Shown: piece by piece, positions 8,136 through 17,095 of the stretch | Layout of the letters: every line of letters begins with the position of its first letter | Position numbering within the stretch: the stretch's first letter is position 1 | Source: Phocaeicola plebeius | GTDB lineage: Bacteria; Bacteroidota; Bacteroidia; Bacteroidales; Bacteroidaceae | Direction of reading: 5' to 3' | Length of the DNA: 49,540 nt | Assembly: GCA_004558305.1 (NCBI GenBank) | Contig: SFDG01000048.1 | Coordinates: 1 to 49,540, forward strand | Position numbers and translations under genes: made by a program | The notes under the pieces: generated by a model | What the model was told of the DNA's origin: nothing | The model's database searches: none | What the model saw: the letters and a program-made list of their open reading frames with translations, nothing else

Positions 8136-8245
8136 AGTTTTAATCTGTTTTGAATGTTAGCGCCGATGTTTTTCAACCGGACTTCAGGCTAATACATTCG
8201 GTTAATAATTTAAATGATAGTTTTACACTTTTCTTGTTCAGAAGT

Positions 8246-8413
8246 TTACCGCATGCAAAGCAACTCTTTTACCTGCGTGATGTTGGCAGCATCTACCAAA
8301 CCGCTGTGGCAAAGGTTTCTTTTCTGCTTTTTCGTCTTCTTCGTCAGGATGTGACTGTGAAAAGCGTGCTTTCTCTTGATTTTACCCGTTCCGGTAAGAG
8401 TGAATTTTGGCAT
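8246..8413 (-). CDS. rpmI: 50S ribosomal protein L35, shortened at N-terminus
   Basis: The 55-aa product reads MPKFTLTGTGKIKRKH and ends VKELLCMR. Bacteroides L35 proteins known to me are about 65 aa and have around ten residues (of the type KTNSGSKKR) between MPK and the FTLTGTGKIKRKHAFHSH segment. Here that stretch is absent while the frame is intact, which equals an in-frame loss of about 30 nt. L35 sits in the 50S subunit; the missing part is a basic N-terminal tail, so partial function is conceivable. The gene lies between infC (75 bp upstream) and rplT. Confidence 0.9.
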   Translation of the reverse strand: MPKFTLTGTGKIKRKHAFHSHILTKKTKKQKRNLCHSGLVDAANITQVKELLCMR

Positions 8414-8488
8414 CTTGTTAAATTTTTAATAATTATTATTCAAGGGTGGCAACGCACTATACCGGCGCGTTACGCACATATCTTTTTA

Positions 8489-9079
8489 TCATTCATTGCC
8501 CTCGGCAACTTCCGGCTTGGCCTGCGGAGCAGGTGCGGCGGCCTTCTTCGGGGCACCGGCTTTCTTCGGCGAGAGGGAGATGGTCATGCGCTTGCCTTCC
8601 AGCAGCGGCATCTGTTCCACCTTGGCATATTCTTCCAGGTCGTTCGCAAAACGCAGCAGCAGCACTTCGCCTTGTTCCTTGAAAAGAATGGAACGTCCTT
8701 TGAAAAACACGTATGCCTTCACCTTGTCGCCATCCTGCAGGAAGCCGATGGCATGCTTGAGCTTGAAATTGTAGTCGTGTTCGTCAGTCTGAGGGCCGAA
8801 ACGGATTTCCTTCACATTGACTTTTACCTGCTTGGCCTTCTGTTCCTTGGCACGCTTTTTCAGCTGATAGAGGAATTTAGAATAATCTATAATTCTACAA
8901 ACAGGAGGAACGGCATTGGGTGAAATCTCCACCAAATCTGCTCCGTGATCTTCGGCCATCTTCAAAGCCTGATGAATCGGATAAACAGCGGATTCTATGT
9001 CATCGCCCACAATGCGGACTTCTTTGGCGCGAATCTGTTCGTTGATTCGATGCTGCCCTTTTAAATTGTCATTCTTCAT
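8489..9079 (-). CDS. infC: Translation initiation factor IF-3
   Basis: The 196-aa protein shows the IF-3 N-domain (RINEQIRAKEVRIVGDD), the linker and C-domain motifs DLVEISPNAVPPVCRIID and VKEIRFGPQTDEHDYNFKLK. IF-3 binds the 30S subunit and checks start-codon pairing. The initiator is an ordinary ATG rather than the rare AUU used in E. coli. The C-terminal 30 residues form an Ala/Pro/Lys-rich tail (PKKAGAPKKAAAPAPQ), which is a Bacteroidetes-type extension. It lies 117 bp downstream of thrS. Confidence 0.96.
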   Translation of the reverse strand: MKNDNLKGQHRINEQIRAKEVRIVGDDIESAVYPIHQALKMAEDHGADLVEISPNAVPPVCRIIDYSKFLYQLKKRAKEQKAKQVKVNVKEIRFGPQTDEHDYNFKLKHAIGFLQDGDKVKAYVFFKGRSILFKEQGEVLLLRFANDLEEYAKVEQMPLLEGKRMTISLSPKKAGAPKKAAAPAPQAKPEVAEGNE

Positions 9080-9196
9080 TCAAAAAAATTGTTGCTTCCT
9101 AAGTTTGCTTTCTTTTTAAAATTATAAATTGTTCTATTCAAATAGTCGCTTCGCAGCCAGCCTTTTGTAGGCCGGCTTCCGAAAGCGGTTGCAAAG

Positions 9197-11137
9197 TTAC
9201 CATTTATTTATCATATTATGAACTTCTTCTGCAATATTTTTTGCAAAATCTTCGATTTTCATGCTTCCCTTGTCGCCTTCCCCCTGTCTGCGGACGGAAA
9301 CTTCGCCGTTTTCGGCTTCCTTTTCACCAACAATCAGCATGTAAGGGATGCGCTTCAGCTCATTGTCACGGATTTTGCGGCCGATCTTTTCGTTACGGTC
9401 GTCCACAATGGCGCGGACATCATATTTCTTCAGTTCCAGGCGTACATGGTCGGCATAGTCGTTGAACTTCTCCGAAATCGGCAGTACGGCTACCTGGTCG
9501 GGAGTAAGCCACAACGGGAACTTGCCGGCTGTATGTTCGATCAGCACGGCTACGAAACGTTCCATGGAACCGAAGGGGGCACGGTGGATCATCACCGGAC
9601 GGTGCTTCTGGTTGTCAGCTCCCATGTATTCCAGCTGGAAACGTTCCGGCAGGTTGTAATCGACCTGGATGGTACCCAACTGCCAGCGACGGCCGATGGC
9701 ATCCTTCACCATGAAGTCGAGCTTCGGGCCATAGAAGGCAGCTTCGCCGTACTCGATGCGGGCAGGCAGGCCTTTTTCCTGACAGGCCTCGATGATGGCC
9801 TGTTCGGCCTTTTCCCAATTCTCGTCCGTACCGATGTACTTTTCGCGGTTTACCTTGTCGCGCAGCGAAATCTGTGCCTCGAAGTTCTGGAAGTTCATGC
9901 TCTTGAACACGATAGAGATGATGTCCATCACGCGGAGGAACTCCTGCTTCACCTGGTCGGGACGGCAGAACAGGTGGGCATCGTCCTGCGTAAAGCTACG
10001 TACACGGGTCAATCCGTGCAGCTCGCCGCTCTGCTCGTAACGGCATACCGTACCAAATTCGGCAATGCGCAGCGGCAGGTCGCGGTAAGAACGCGGAGAG
10101 TTCTTGTAAATCATGCAGTGGTGAGGGCAGTTCATCGGTTTCAGGAAATATTCTTCACCTTCTTCCGGCGTATGGATGGGCTGGAACGCATCCTTTCCAT
10201 ACTTGGCATAGTGGCCTGAAGTAACGTACAGCAGCTTGTTGCCAATGGGCGGACACATCACCTCCTGATAGTCATAACGTGCCTGGATGCGACGCAGAAA
10301 ATCCTGCAGACGGATGCGCAGGGCCGTTCCTTTCGGCAACCACATCGGCAAGCCCTTGCCCACGGTCTCGGAGAACATGAACAGGTCCATTTCCTTACCG
10401 ATCTTGCGGTGGTCGCGCTTCTTGGCTTCTTCCAGCAGGACGAGGTACTCGTCGAGCATCTTCTTCTTGGGGAAGGTGATACCGTAGATGCGTGTCATCT
10501 GCTTGCGGTCTTCCTGTCCACGCCAGTAGGCACCGGCCACGGACAACAGCTTGATGGCCTTGATGGGAGCGGTGGAGGCCAGGTGCGGGCCACGGCACAG
10601 GTCGGTGAAAGCACCCTGGGTATACGTCGTGATATGGCCGTCTTCCAGTTCGGAAATCAGCTCGCACTTGTAAGTCTCGCCACGCTCGCCGAACATCTTC
10701 AAGGCCTCGTCCTTGGCAATGCTTTGGCGAACCAGTTCTTCTTTCTTGGCAGCCAGTTCCTGCATCTTCTTTTCAATGGCAGGCAGGTCGCTTTCCTTGA
10801 TAACAGCTTCTCCCGGATCTACGTCATAGTAGAATCCGTTCTCAATGGCAGGTCCGATACCGAACTGGATGCCCGGATACAACTCCTGCAAGGCTTCCGC
10901 CAGCAAGTGGGCACTGGTGTGCCAGAAGGCGTGCTTACCCTGTTCGTCGTCCCACTTATAAAGTACGAAGTCAGCATCTTCGTGAATGGGTCTGGTTAAA
11001 TCGATGGTTTCCCCATTGACACTGCAAGCCAATACGTCTTGCGCCAGGCGGGGACTAATGCTTTCTGCAATCTGCAGACCGGTAACTCCTTCGTTGTATT
11101 CGCGAACGGAGCCATCAGGAAAAGTAATCTTAATCAT
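9197..11137 (-). CDS. thrS: Threonyl-tRNA synthetase
   Basis: The 646-aa protein has the full ThrRS order: TGS domain (MIKITFPDGSVREYNEGVTG), editing/SAD domain with HTSAHLLAEALQ and FGIGPAIENGFYYD, class II catalytic core with MNCPHHCMIYK and RIAEFGTVCRYEQSGELHG, and the anticodon-binding domain near the C-terminus. It charges tRNA-Thr; a tRNA-Thr(CGT) gene is in the same window. Length is typical. It is first in an operon with infC, rpmI and rplT. A -7 box is at 11176-11183. Confidence 0.97.
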   Translation of the reverse strand: MIKITFPDGSVREYNEGVTGLQIAESISPRLAQDVLACSVNGETIDLTRPIHEDADFVLYKWDDEQGKHAFWHTSAHLLAEALQELYPGIQFGIGPAIENGFYYDVDPGEAVIKESDLPAIEKKMQELAAKKEELVRQSIAKDEALKMFGERGETYKCELISELEDGHITTYTQGAFTDLCRGPHLASTAPIKAIKLLSVAGAYWRGQEDRKQMTRIYGITFPKKKMLDEYLVLLEEAKKRDHRKIGKEMDLFMFSETVGKGLPMWLPKGTALRIRLQDFLRRIQARYDYQEVMCPPIGNKLLYVTSGHYAKYGKDAFQPIHTPEEGEEYFLKPMNCPHHCMIYKNSPRSYRDLPLRIAEFGTVCRYEQSGELHGLTRVRSFTQDDAHLFCRPDQVKQEFLRVMDIISIVFKSMNFQNFEAQISLRDKVNREKYIGTDENWEKAEQAIIEACQEKGLPARIEYGEAAFYGPKLDFMVKDAIGRRWQLGTIQVDYNLPERFQLEYMGADNQKHRPVMIHRAPFGSMERFVAVLIEHTAGKFPLWLTPDQVAVLPISEKFNDYADHVRLELKKYDVRAIVDDRNEKIGRKIRDNELKRIPYMLIVGEKEAENGEVSVRRQGEGDKGSMKIEDFAKNIAEEVHNMINKW

Positions 11138-11175
11138 AAGTACAAAATATGTATTAATTTCTTTTTATTGAGCCG

Positions 11176-11183
11176 CAAAATTA
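11176..11183 (-). promoter_or_regulatory. -7 box of thrS operon
   Basis: The minus strand reads TAATTTTG, 39 bp before the thrS start; no clear -33 TTTG at standard spacing. Confidence 0.45.
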
Positions 11184-11231
11184 GCCAAAACTTTTATTGT
11201 TACACAATTTTAAGCCACTTTTTTTGGGGAA

Positions 11232-13238
11232 TCACTTCTCGATGGCCGTAAACCGCTTGATGATGTTGTAGGCAGAAAAGAGTCCCAGTTCTCCGGCCTT
11301 GCTCAAATCGGTCACTCCCTGTCGGTTGTTGCCCAGATATACGTTGGTCAAACCTCTGTTGAAGTAGGCATCGGCGAAGTTCGGGTCGAGTTCGAGGGCC
11401 TTGGTATAGTCCGCCAACGCCCCCCGATAGTCCTTCATGGCCACCAGTACATTGGCGCGGTTATAGTAGGCATAGACAAAGTCGGGCGCCAGTTCGATGA
11501 CCTTGTCCAGGTCTTTACGCACCTGGGCATAATCGAGCATACGCACCTGGGGTTGCTGTCCGACCGTGGTCTCGATTTCGTAGTCGGCATCCCGCTTGCG
11601 GAACTCCAGCTGCTTGAAGTGGACCAGCGCACGGGAGAAATAGGCCACGATGCACGAAGCGTCTTTTTCGACGGCATCGTCGAGGTCTTTCAGCGCATTG
11701 TCGAAGTCCTGCACCAGGTAGAAATCCAACGCCCGCCGGTAATAGTTGAGAGCATTGCCGGGGTCCTTCACCAGTCCTTCGGTAGCTTCGTCGATGGAGG
11801 CGAAATGGTGCTTCACCTGCTGTTCGCTCAGCGAAGCCTCCGTGTTGGTAATCAACAACCGCTGCGGCAACACGTGCCGGTCGTTGAGGGCATCGATGTA
11901 TTTGGAAGAGTGCAACTGCTGCTGCACCTCGTCACGGCGTTCATAATAGTTCAAGGCGAACATGGGCTGCGGCAGGATATTCACGTTCTTGTCCTGCACC
12001 CTTCCACGGTAGTCGGTCTTGTATTTGCTGGCCGTTTCCTCATTGTCGGCCACCACAATCTTGCGGAAGTTGTTCATGTTCTTGTCGCTCTGCTTGCGGG
12101 TCTTGTCGGCCGAAGCCGTCTGCTTACCGCTGTTCTTCGCATTACTGGCCTCAATCTGGGCCTTCAGAACAATGAATTCATCTTCATCGGCTCCCTTCAG
12201 GTCGCCAATTTTCCGGCGTGCCTGCGCCCGGTACTGATAGCCCGTCAGAAAATTGGGGTACGCCTCCAGCACCAAAGTATAGTCCTCGATGGCCCCCCTG
12301 TAGTCTCCCGTATGGTCGCGCAGCAGGCCTCGGTTAAACGCCGCCATATAATTGTCGGGTTCTTGCTCCAGCACGAAGTCGAAGTCCTCGATGGCCCGGT
12401 TGTCATCGCCCACCTGCGAACGGAGCAGGCCACGGTTGTAATGGCCGATGAAGTTCGACCGGTCGATATCCAAGGCAATGTCATAGTCGGACATGGCACC
12501 GCGCAAATTATTCTGATGATACCGCGACAACGCACGGTTGATATAGAGTCCTGCATTCCGGACCGACAGACGGATGGCTTCGGACAAATCGGCTTCCGCA
12601 TCCGCGTAATGGGAACGCTGCAGGAAAATCATGCCCCGCTGCGCCCATGTGTCGGGATTGTACCGGTCCATCTCGATGGCCTTGTCGGCATCGGACATGG
12701 CCCGCAGGGTGTCTTTCTGATACATCGACACCTCGGTCCGCATCAAATAGGCTTCTATGTAACGGGGAGCGACACGCAGAAGGGTGTCGAGGTCGGCTTG
12801 GGCTGCATCATAATCCTTCTCATGTATGCGGCAAAGCGTCAGGTTATGCCACACCGGAACGTTTTCCGGATCGAGCTTCAAGGCCTTCTCGTAATCCTGG
12901 ATGGCACCGGCATAGTTCTGCTGCCGGATACGGGCCAGTCCCCGCACCTGGTAGGAATTGACCACAAACGGATTCCGTTCGATGGATTCCGAACAGTCGG
13001 CTTCCGCTCCCTGAAAATCCTCCAGGTTCATTTTGGCAAGGCCCCGGTAAAAATAAGGCTCAGCCAGGTAAGGCTTCACGCCGATTACCTGGTTGAAATA
13101 TTGGATGGAGAGGACATAGTCCTCAAAATAGAGGGCATTCTTTCCGATGGTCATCACCTTGTCCGTATTGATTTGTGCAGACAAGGTCCAGTGGAAGAGG
13201 CAGCCCAAAGACAGTATGCAAAGTAATTTCCGGATCAT
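11232..13238 (-). CDS. Secreted tetratricopeptide-repeat protein
   Basis: The 668-aa protein is started at 13238 (MIRKLLCILSLGCLFHWTLSAQ), a signal peptide ending at SAQ; the start overlaps the def stop codon in an ATGA arrangement. Most of it is TPR repeats of about 34 residues, with recurrent AYFNRGL, YYNRA and DYTKALELDP motifs. A less regular, charged section at about residues 355-455 (DEDEFIVLKAQIEASNAKNSGKQT) separates two TPR blocks. TPR proteins of this type act as periplasmic or outer-membrane scaffolds; the partner is not visible. It belongs to the ruvX-def-TPR transcription unit. Confidence 0.85.
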   Translation of the reverse strand: MIRKLLCILSLGCLFHWTLSAQINTDKVMTIGKNALYFEDYVLSIQYFNQVIGVKPYLAEPYFYRGLAKMNLEDFQGAEADCSESIERNPFVVNSYQVRGLARIRQQNYAGAIQDYEKALKLDPENVPVWHNLTLCRIHEKDYDAAQADLDTLLRVAPRYIEAYLMRTEVSMYQKDTLRAMSDADKAIEMDRYNPDTWAQRGMIFLQRSHYADAEADLSEAIRLSVRNAGLYINRALSRYHQNNLRGAMSDYDIALDIDRSNFIGHYNRGLLRSQVGDDNRAIEDFDFVLEQEPDNYMAAFNRGLLRDHTGDYRGAIEDYTLVLEAYPNFLTGYQYRAQARRKIGDLKGADEDEFIVLKAQIEASNAKNSGKQTASADKTRKQSDKNMNNFRKIVVADNEETASKYKTDYRGRVQDKNVNILPQPMFALNYYERRDEVQQQLHSSKYIDALNDRHVLPQRLLITNTEASLSEQQVKHHFASIDEATEGLVKDPGNALNYYRRALDFYLVQDFDNALKDLDDAVEKDASCIVAYFSRALVHFKQLEFRKRDADYEIETTVGQQPQVRMLDYAQVRKDLDKVIELAPDFVYAYYNRANVLVAMKDYRGALADYTKALELDPNFADAYFNRGLTNVYLGNNRQGVTDLSKAGELGLFSAYNIIKRFTAIEK

Positions 13239-13789
13239 TTGACTGTTTTCACCTTGTAAGCACAACGTGCCTTGCCCTTCAGCATGTTGTTGAGTTTTCC
13301 CTTGATCATCTGTTTGCGCAGTGCCGACAAGTGGTCGATAAACATCTGTCCGTCCAAGTGGTCGAACTCGTGCTGCATCACGCGGGCCAGATACCCTTCC
13401 ACCCACTCGTCATGAGGCTGGAGCTGCTCGTCAAGGTAGGTCACATGAATCTTGTCCGGACGCTTCACGCTCTCGTGGATGCCGGGCAGGCTCAAACAGC
13501 CTTCCTCCATGGAAACGAGTTCACCGTCCGTCTCCAAGATATGGGGATTGATGTAGGCGCGGCGGAATCCCTTGAACTCAGGCATATCGTCCGACAGCAC
13601 ATCCAGGTTCACCACGACCACACGGATGGGCAATCCCACCTGGGGAGCAGCCAGCCCTACGCCGTCTGCCCGGTCCATGGTCTCGTGCATGTCCTTGAGA
13701 AGTTGTTTCAGGTTCGGATAGTCGGGGGTAATGTCCTCGGCCTCCTGGCGCAGCACCGGCTGGCCATATACATAAATCGGTAATATCAT
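13235..13789 (-). CDS. def: Peptide deformylase
   Basis: The 184-aa enzyme removes the N-formyl group from new proteins. All three metal-site motifs are present: GVGLAAPQVG (about residue 44), EGCLSLPG with the Cys ligand (about 96) and QHEFDHLDG with the two His ligands and catalytic Glu (about 139). Length is typical of type I PDF. It lies 24 bp after ruvX, and its stop overlaps the TPR gene start by 4 bp. Confidence 0.97.
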   Translation of the reverse strand: MILPIYVYGQPVLRQEAEDITPDYPNLKQLLKDMHETMDRADGVGLAAPQVGLPIRVVVVNLDVLSDDMPEFKGFRRAYINPHILETDGELVSMEEGCLSLPGIHESVKRPDKIHVTYLDEQLQPHDEWVEGYLARVMQHEFDHLDGQMFIDHLSALRKQMIKGKLNNMLKGKARCAYKVKTVK

Positions 13790-13813
13790 CTTCTTTCTTG
13801 TTCTTTATGGTAG

Positions 13814-14230
13814 TTAACACTTTCTTGCTTCCATGTACGACTGGAGGATGATGGTCGCACTGATTTCATCGACCAGTGCCTTGTTCTGCCGGTCTTTCTT
13901 CTTCAATCCTCCGGCCAGCATGGCCTGATGGGCCAGTACGGACGTGAACCGCTCATCGAACAGTTCGACTGGTATGTCGGGCAACTGTTTCTTCAGCAGG
14001 TTCACGAAAGGCACGATGCGCTTCATGTTTTCGGAATCCTCGTTGTTCATCTGCTTGGGATGTCCCACGACAATCCGTTCCACCGCTTCCTGCCGTACAT
14101 ACTTCTTCAAGAAGTCCATCAGCTGGACAGTGGGGACGGTCGTCAAGCCCGTTGCAATGATTTGCAAGGGGTCTGTCACTGCAATTCCCGTACGTTTTTT
14201 CCCGTAGTCTATGGCCAATATTCTGCTCAT
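13814..14230 (-). CDS. ruvX: Putative pre-16S rRNA nuclease / Holliday junction resolvase-like YqgF
   Basis: The 138-aa product has the RNase H-like fold motifs of YqgF/RuvX: ILAIDYGKKRTGIAV at the N-terminus (catalytic Asp), VVGHPKQMNN and ELFDERFTSVLA, and a late acidic KALVDEISATIIL. The family is implicated in 16S rRNA 5' maturation and was first named as a Holliday resolvase. It heads a transcription unit with def and the TPR gene. Confidence 0.94.
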   Translation of the reverse strand: MSRILAIDYGKKRTGIAVTDPLQIIATGLTTVPTVQLMDFLKKYVRQEAVERIVVGHPKQMNNEDSENMKRIVPFVNLLKKQLPDIPVELFDERFTSVLAHQAMLAGGLKKKDRQNKALVDEISATIILQSYMEARKC

Positions 14231-14238
14231 ACTTCCGG

Positions 14239-14246
14239 CAAAAGTA
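14239..14246 (-). promoter_or_regulatory. -7 box of ruvX-def operon
   Basis: The minus strand reads TACTTTTG only 9 bp before the ruvX ATG, implying a very short or leaderless 5' end. Confidence 0.4.
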
Positions 14247-14309
14247 CAAATTATCTCTGTAAGTCTGCCTATTTTGGAAAGTAAGTTTTCTTGTTTTTAT
14301 GTTTTTAAC

Positions 14310-15257
14310 TCAATACACCAGTTCTACATTGTCAATCCACATCTTGTTGCCCGGGGAACCTACGAAGGCCCCTCCCAAGCTGGAGGTGAACTGCAGAATC
14401 AGGTGAGTAGGCGTCTCGTCCGGTGCCGCCCACCCTTCTTCCTGAATCAGCCGGCTCTCGCCCTTGGCATTGCGGGCATGGTAGTTGCCCACGCCCAGCC
14501 GCATCAGTTCTTCATCGTAGTCGGCCGACCGGGAAATGTCTCCATAATGGATGGTATAAGTGGCGGCATCGTGCCAGTCCTCCGTCTGGCTGTAACGTAC
14601 TGCTGCCGTCCCCACCCGTTTGGCAACAATGTTACCCTCCGCATCTTCAGTACGCCGCTGTAGGAGGAGCGTCATGATGCAACAGTCCTGTCCCGGCACG
14701 ACGGTCTTCTTGTTCATCATTTGGTGGATGCGGTGAGGCTCACCCGACATTTCAGTACGGTAATCGTAGCGTACCGCCTGGGGACGGGAGGTAAAAGGAA
14801 CTCCTGCATTCAGGTTCTTCTCACCTTCCTTCGTACCGGTAATGGGTTCTTTCATATCGCCCAAGTAGAGCGAACCCGAAGCGAGTACGGTAATGTTGAC
14901 CAGCCCCAGCACCTTTACGCGCTCGATGTGCGTTTCCAGCCGGGCGCAATAGCCGCTCCCCCGCTTTTCGGGATAAACGCTGGTATTGGTCTTCACCACG
15001 CCCATCACCTTCGCCATCACGTTCGAGGTTCCCCACGGAGAGCCGCCTAAGTTGGTGTAAGGTTTGTTGCCGTCTATTTGCTGGGTAGGCCCCACTTCGT
15101 AGAGCTGCTTGGTGTTGCCGCCAATGACGGCAGATTCATGTATGGTCCGGGTGACCCATTGCTCCATGTCACCGAATTTCAGGGGTACCACTTTCTCCTG
15201 TGCCCCGACAGCCAGCGGCAATGCCGCCAAGCAAGTACCGATTAAAAGTCTTCTCAT
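14310..15257 (-). CDS. PCMD-domain exported protein
   Basis: The 315-aa protein has a signal peptide (MRRLLIGTCLAALPLAVGAQ) and ends GAFVGSPGNKMWIDNVELVY, a C-terminal strand pattern typical of the Bacteroidetes PCMD (putative carbohydrate metabolism) jelly-roll domain. The name reflects frequent linkage to glycan loci; no enzymatic residues can be assigned. It is monocistronic, preceded by a -7 box at 15300-15307 that overlaps the terminator of the gene behind it. Confidence 0.75.
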   Translation of the reverse strand: MRRLLIGTCLAALPLAVGAQEKVVPLKFGDMEQWVTRTIHESAVIGGNTKQLYEVGPTQQIDGNKPYTNLGGSPWGTSNVMAKVMGVVKTNTSVYPEKRGSGYCARLETHIERVKVLGLVNITVLASGSLYLGDMKEPITGTKEGEKNLNAGVPFTSRPQAVRYDYRTEMSGEPHRIHQMMNKKTVVPGQDCCIMTLLLQRRTEDAEGNIVAKRVGTAAVRYSQTEDWHDAATYTIHYGDISRSADYDEELMRLGVGNYHARNAKGESRLIQEEGWAAPDETPTHLILQFTSSLGGAFVGSPGNKMWIDNVELVY

Positions 15258-15299
15258 TCTACCTTATTATATATAGCGTCCCATCCAGGACATGACGCA

Positions 15300-15307
15300 C
15301 AAAGGTA
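15300..15307 (-). promoter_or_regulatory. -7 box of the PCMD gene
   Basis: The minus strand reads TACCTTTG, directly after the T tract of the preceding gene's terminator. Confidence 0.45.
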
Positions 15308-15338
15308 ACAAAAAAAGCGACAACCCGCAGGGTGCCGC
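15308..15338 (-). terminator. Intrinsic terminator of the SPOR gene
   Basis: On the minus strand a GC-rich stem (15330-15338 with 15317-15326, 3-nt loop) is followed by a T run ending at 15311. Confidence 0.7.
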
Positions 15339-15386
15339 TTCTCATCCCGATAATTAGGATAACAATTCCGATGTATCGTCCATTTT

Positions 15387-15887
15387 TTACTGGGCATACA
15401 ACAGCCAAGAGCCCTGGAAGTCGCTCCGGTTAGGGTATTTTGCCTTGAAGGCATCGCGGGCTTTGGCTGCCTCGGCATACGTGTCGCAAGACACGACGAT
15501 GACGCGGTACATATTGCCTGCTGCATTGTACACCACCTTGGCATTGTAACCGTCGGCATCCATCTTCGCCTTCAGTCCATCGGCATTGGCCTTTACGCCA
15601 AAACTGCCACAAACCACACTATAGGCTTTCAGGCCACTGCCGGATACCAGTTCCACTTTCTCCTCGCGTACACTGCCGGCAGGAGCCGGTGCCGGGGCAG
15701 GAGCAACGGGGGCAACCGTTTCCACAGGAGCAGGAGCTACCGTTTCCGTAGCAGGAGCAGCTGCCTCAGCCAGTTCCTGCTGCTTGGCTTTTTCATACGC
15801 TTTCTTGTAAGCGCTTTCGCTTGATTTGCAGGAAGAGAAGGCCATTACGGCACACAATCCCATTCCCATCAGTACGATCTTCTTCAT
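15387..15887 (-). CDS. SPOR-domain lipoprotein
   Basis: The 166-aa protein has a lipoprotein signal (MGLCAVMAFSSCKSSES, Cys at about residue 20), an Ala/Pro/Val-rich linker of about 45 residues, and a C-terminal SPOR domain (YSVVCGSFGVKANADGLKA to WLLYAQ). SPOR domains bind denuded septal peptidoglycan, so a place at the division site or cell wall is likely. The Pro/Ala linker would span the periplasm. It is monocistronic with its own -7 box and terminator. Confidence 0.88.
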   Translation of the reverse strand: MKKIVLMGMGLCAVMAFSSCKSSESAYKKAYEKAKQQELAEAAAPATETVAPAPVETVAPVAPAPAPAPAGSVREEKVELVSGSGLKAYSVVCGSFGVKANADGLKAKMDADGYNAKVVYNAAGNMYRVIVVSCDTYAEAAKARDAFKAKYPNRSDFQGSWLLYAQ

Positions 15888-15945
15888 GTCGTTCTCAATT
15901 ATTTAGTTAAAGTTACTCTCTTGTCTGCTTGCGCAAATAGTGTCG

Positions 15946-15953
15946 CAAAATTA
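15946..15953 (-). promoter_or_regulatory. -7 box of the SPOR gene
   Basis: The minus strand reads TAATTTTG, 59 bp upstream of the start codon. Confidence 0.4.
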
Positions 15954-16059
15954 GCAATATTACCCCGTATCGCCTATTAAATTCTGTTAATATTAGCATC
16001 TGGTAAGAAAAATGAGAAACATTTCAGGAAAAAACGCTGTGGAATTCAATGATTTTCTG

Positions 16060-16067
16060 TAGATTTG
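16060..16067 (+). promoter_or_regulatory. -7 box of the YtxH operon
   Basis: TAGATTTG lies 41 bp before the ytxH-like ATG and fits TAnnTTTG; no -33 element is evident. Confidence 0.4.
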
Positions 16068-16108
16068 TACATCGAATAGTCGATAACCTTATTAAAACGA
16101 TTTGAATT

Positions 16109-16312
16109 ATGAAAGCATTAAGCATGATTGCTGCCTTTTTGGGCGGTGCTGTGGTAGGTGCAGCCGCAGGAGTTTTGTTTGCACCGGAAAAGGGTACGGA
16201 CACACGCAAGAAGATTGCTGATCTGTTGCGCGAAAAGGGCATTCGCCTGAACCGGGCCGAAATGGAAGACTTGGTGGACCAGATTGCCGCCGAAGTGAAA
16301 GACGCTGAATAA
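16109..16312 (+). CDS. YtxH-domain small membrane protein
   Basis: The 67-aa protein has one Gly/Ala-rich membrane segment (AAFLGGAVVGAAAGVLFAPEKG) followed by a charged amphipathic helix, the YtxH/GvpP-like pattern. Family members are often stress-induced; the exact job is unknown. It begins a three-gene unit of small envelope proteins (16109-17052). Confidence 0.85.
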   Translation: MKALSMIAAFLGGAVVGAAAGVLFAPEKGTDTRKKIADLLREKGIRLNRAEMEDLVDQIAAEVKDAE

Positions 16313-16405
16313 TGAATCCCCGTCCCGGCACGAAGACAACTTCCCTCTCCCCTAGAGAGGTGATGATGGCTTCGTACCGGGACAATTACGCTAAAAAGAA
16401 GCTCT

Positions 16406-16780
16406 ATGTTTGCCAACGACAAAAGCATCGACAACCTGGAATCCTTATTCAAGGAAGTCAAGAAATATGTCCTCCTGCAGAAAGAGTACCTCCAACTGGA
16501 GCTGGTGGAAAAACTGACCATCCTGGCCTCCACCTTGCTGCTGGTGTTGCTGCTCCTCATTCTCGGCATGATGGCACTGTTCTACCTTTCCTTCATGCTG
16601 GTGTATGCACTGGAACCGCTCACAGGGAGTCTGACCACCGCCTATGCCATCATCGGCGGCCTTCTCTTACTGCTCGCACTGGCTGTATTCGTCTTCCGGA
16701 AACGCCTCATCGTGCAGCCTGTCGTTCGTTTTCTGGCCCGCCTCTTCTTGGAAGAACCTGCAAATCCCTCTGAGCCATGA
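16406..16780 (+). CDS. Phage-holin-like (DUF1469/holin-X type) membrane protein
   Basis: The 124-aa protein has a helical N-terminus (LESLFKEVKKYVLLQKEYLQLE), then two membrane segments at about residues 38-68 and 78-96, and a basic tail. This is the layout of the holin-X/PspE-like family found next to ytxH genes; despite the name it is not evidence of a prophage. Its stop overlaps the next start by 4 bp (ATGA). Confidence 0.8.
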   Translation: MFANDKSIDNLESLFKEVKKYVLLQKEYLQLELVEKLTILASTLLLVLLLLILGMMALFYLSFMLVYALEPLTGSLTTAYAIIGGLLLLLALAVFVFRKRLIVQPVVRFLARLFLEEPANPSEP

Positions 16781-17052
16781 AGCAATCTATTCCTTCCTCT
16801 CCGGCCATAGCCCCCGCCTACAGCCTGGAGCATATCAAAAAGATGCGCCTGGAAAAGCGTCAGGAAATCCGTCAGTCAGCCCGGCGTATGCAGTTAATCG
16901 GCGAAGCATTGTTCGCTCCGCAAAAGAGCGCCACCCGCATGGAAGGTCTCCTGCAGCATGTCAATGCAGGCATAGCTGCCTATGAAGGTGTCATGACAGG
17001 CTTGAAAATACTGCGGCGTGTCCAGGGATTTTTCCGACGGAAAAAGCGATGA
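16777..17052 (+). CDS. Conserved small basic protein of the YtxH operon
   Basis: The 91-aa protein has no membrane segment or signal; it is basic (final residues RRVQGFFRRKKR) and helical by eye. The 4-bp overlap with the holin-like gene implies translational coupling, so it probably works with the two membrane proteins, possibly at the inner face of the membrane. I do not recognise a family. Confidence 0.7.
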   Translation: MKQSIPSSPAIAPAYSLEHIKKMRLEKRQEIRQSARRMQLIGEALFAPQKSATRMEGLLQHVNAGIAAYEGVMTGLKILRRVQGFFRRKKR

Positions 17053-17069
17053 ATTTCTTTCCAAAGAGC

Positions 17070-17077
17070 TATCTTTG
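17070..17077 (+). promoter_or_regulatory. -7 box of the AraC-family gene
   Basis: TATCTTTG lies 18 bp before the ATG at 17096, which supports that start over the upstream ATG at 17018 inside the previous gene. Confidence 0.5.
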
Positions 17078-17095
17078 CGAAAACATCCAAATGAA

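Noticed and set aside
11553..13226. 557-codon plus-strand ORF
   Set aside because: Antisense shadow of the TPR gene; it lacks domain features while the minus strand has clear TPRs and a signal peptide.
16406..16780. Holin-like gene as evidence of a prophage
   Set aside because: No phage genes nearby; this holin-X type protein is a chromosomal partner of YtxH.
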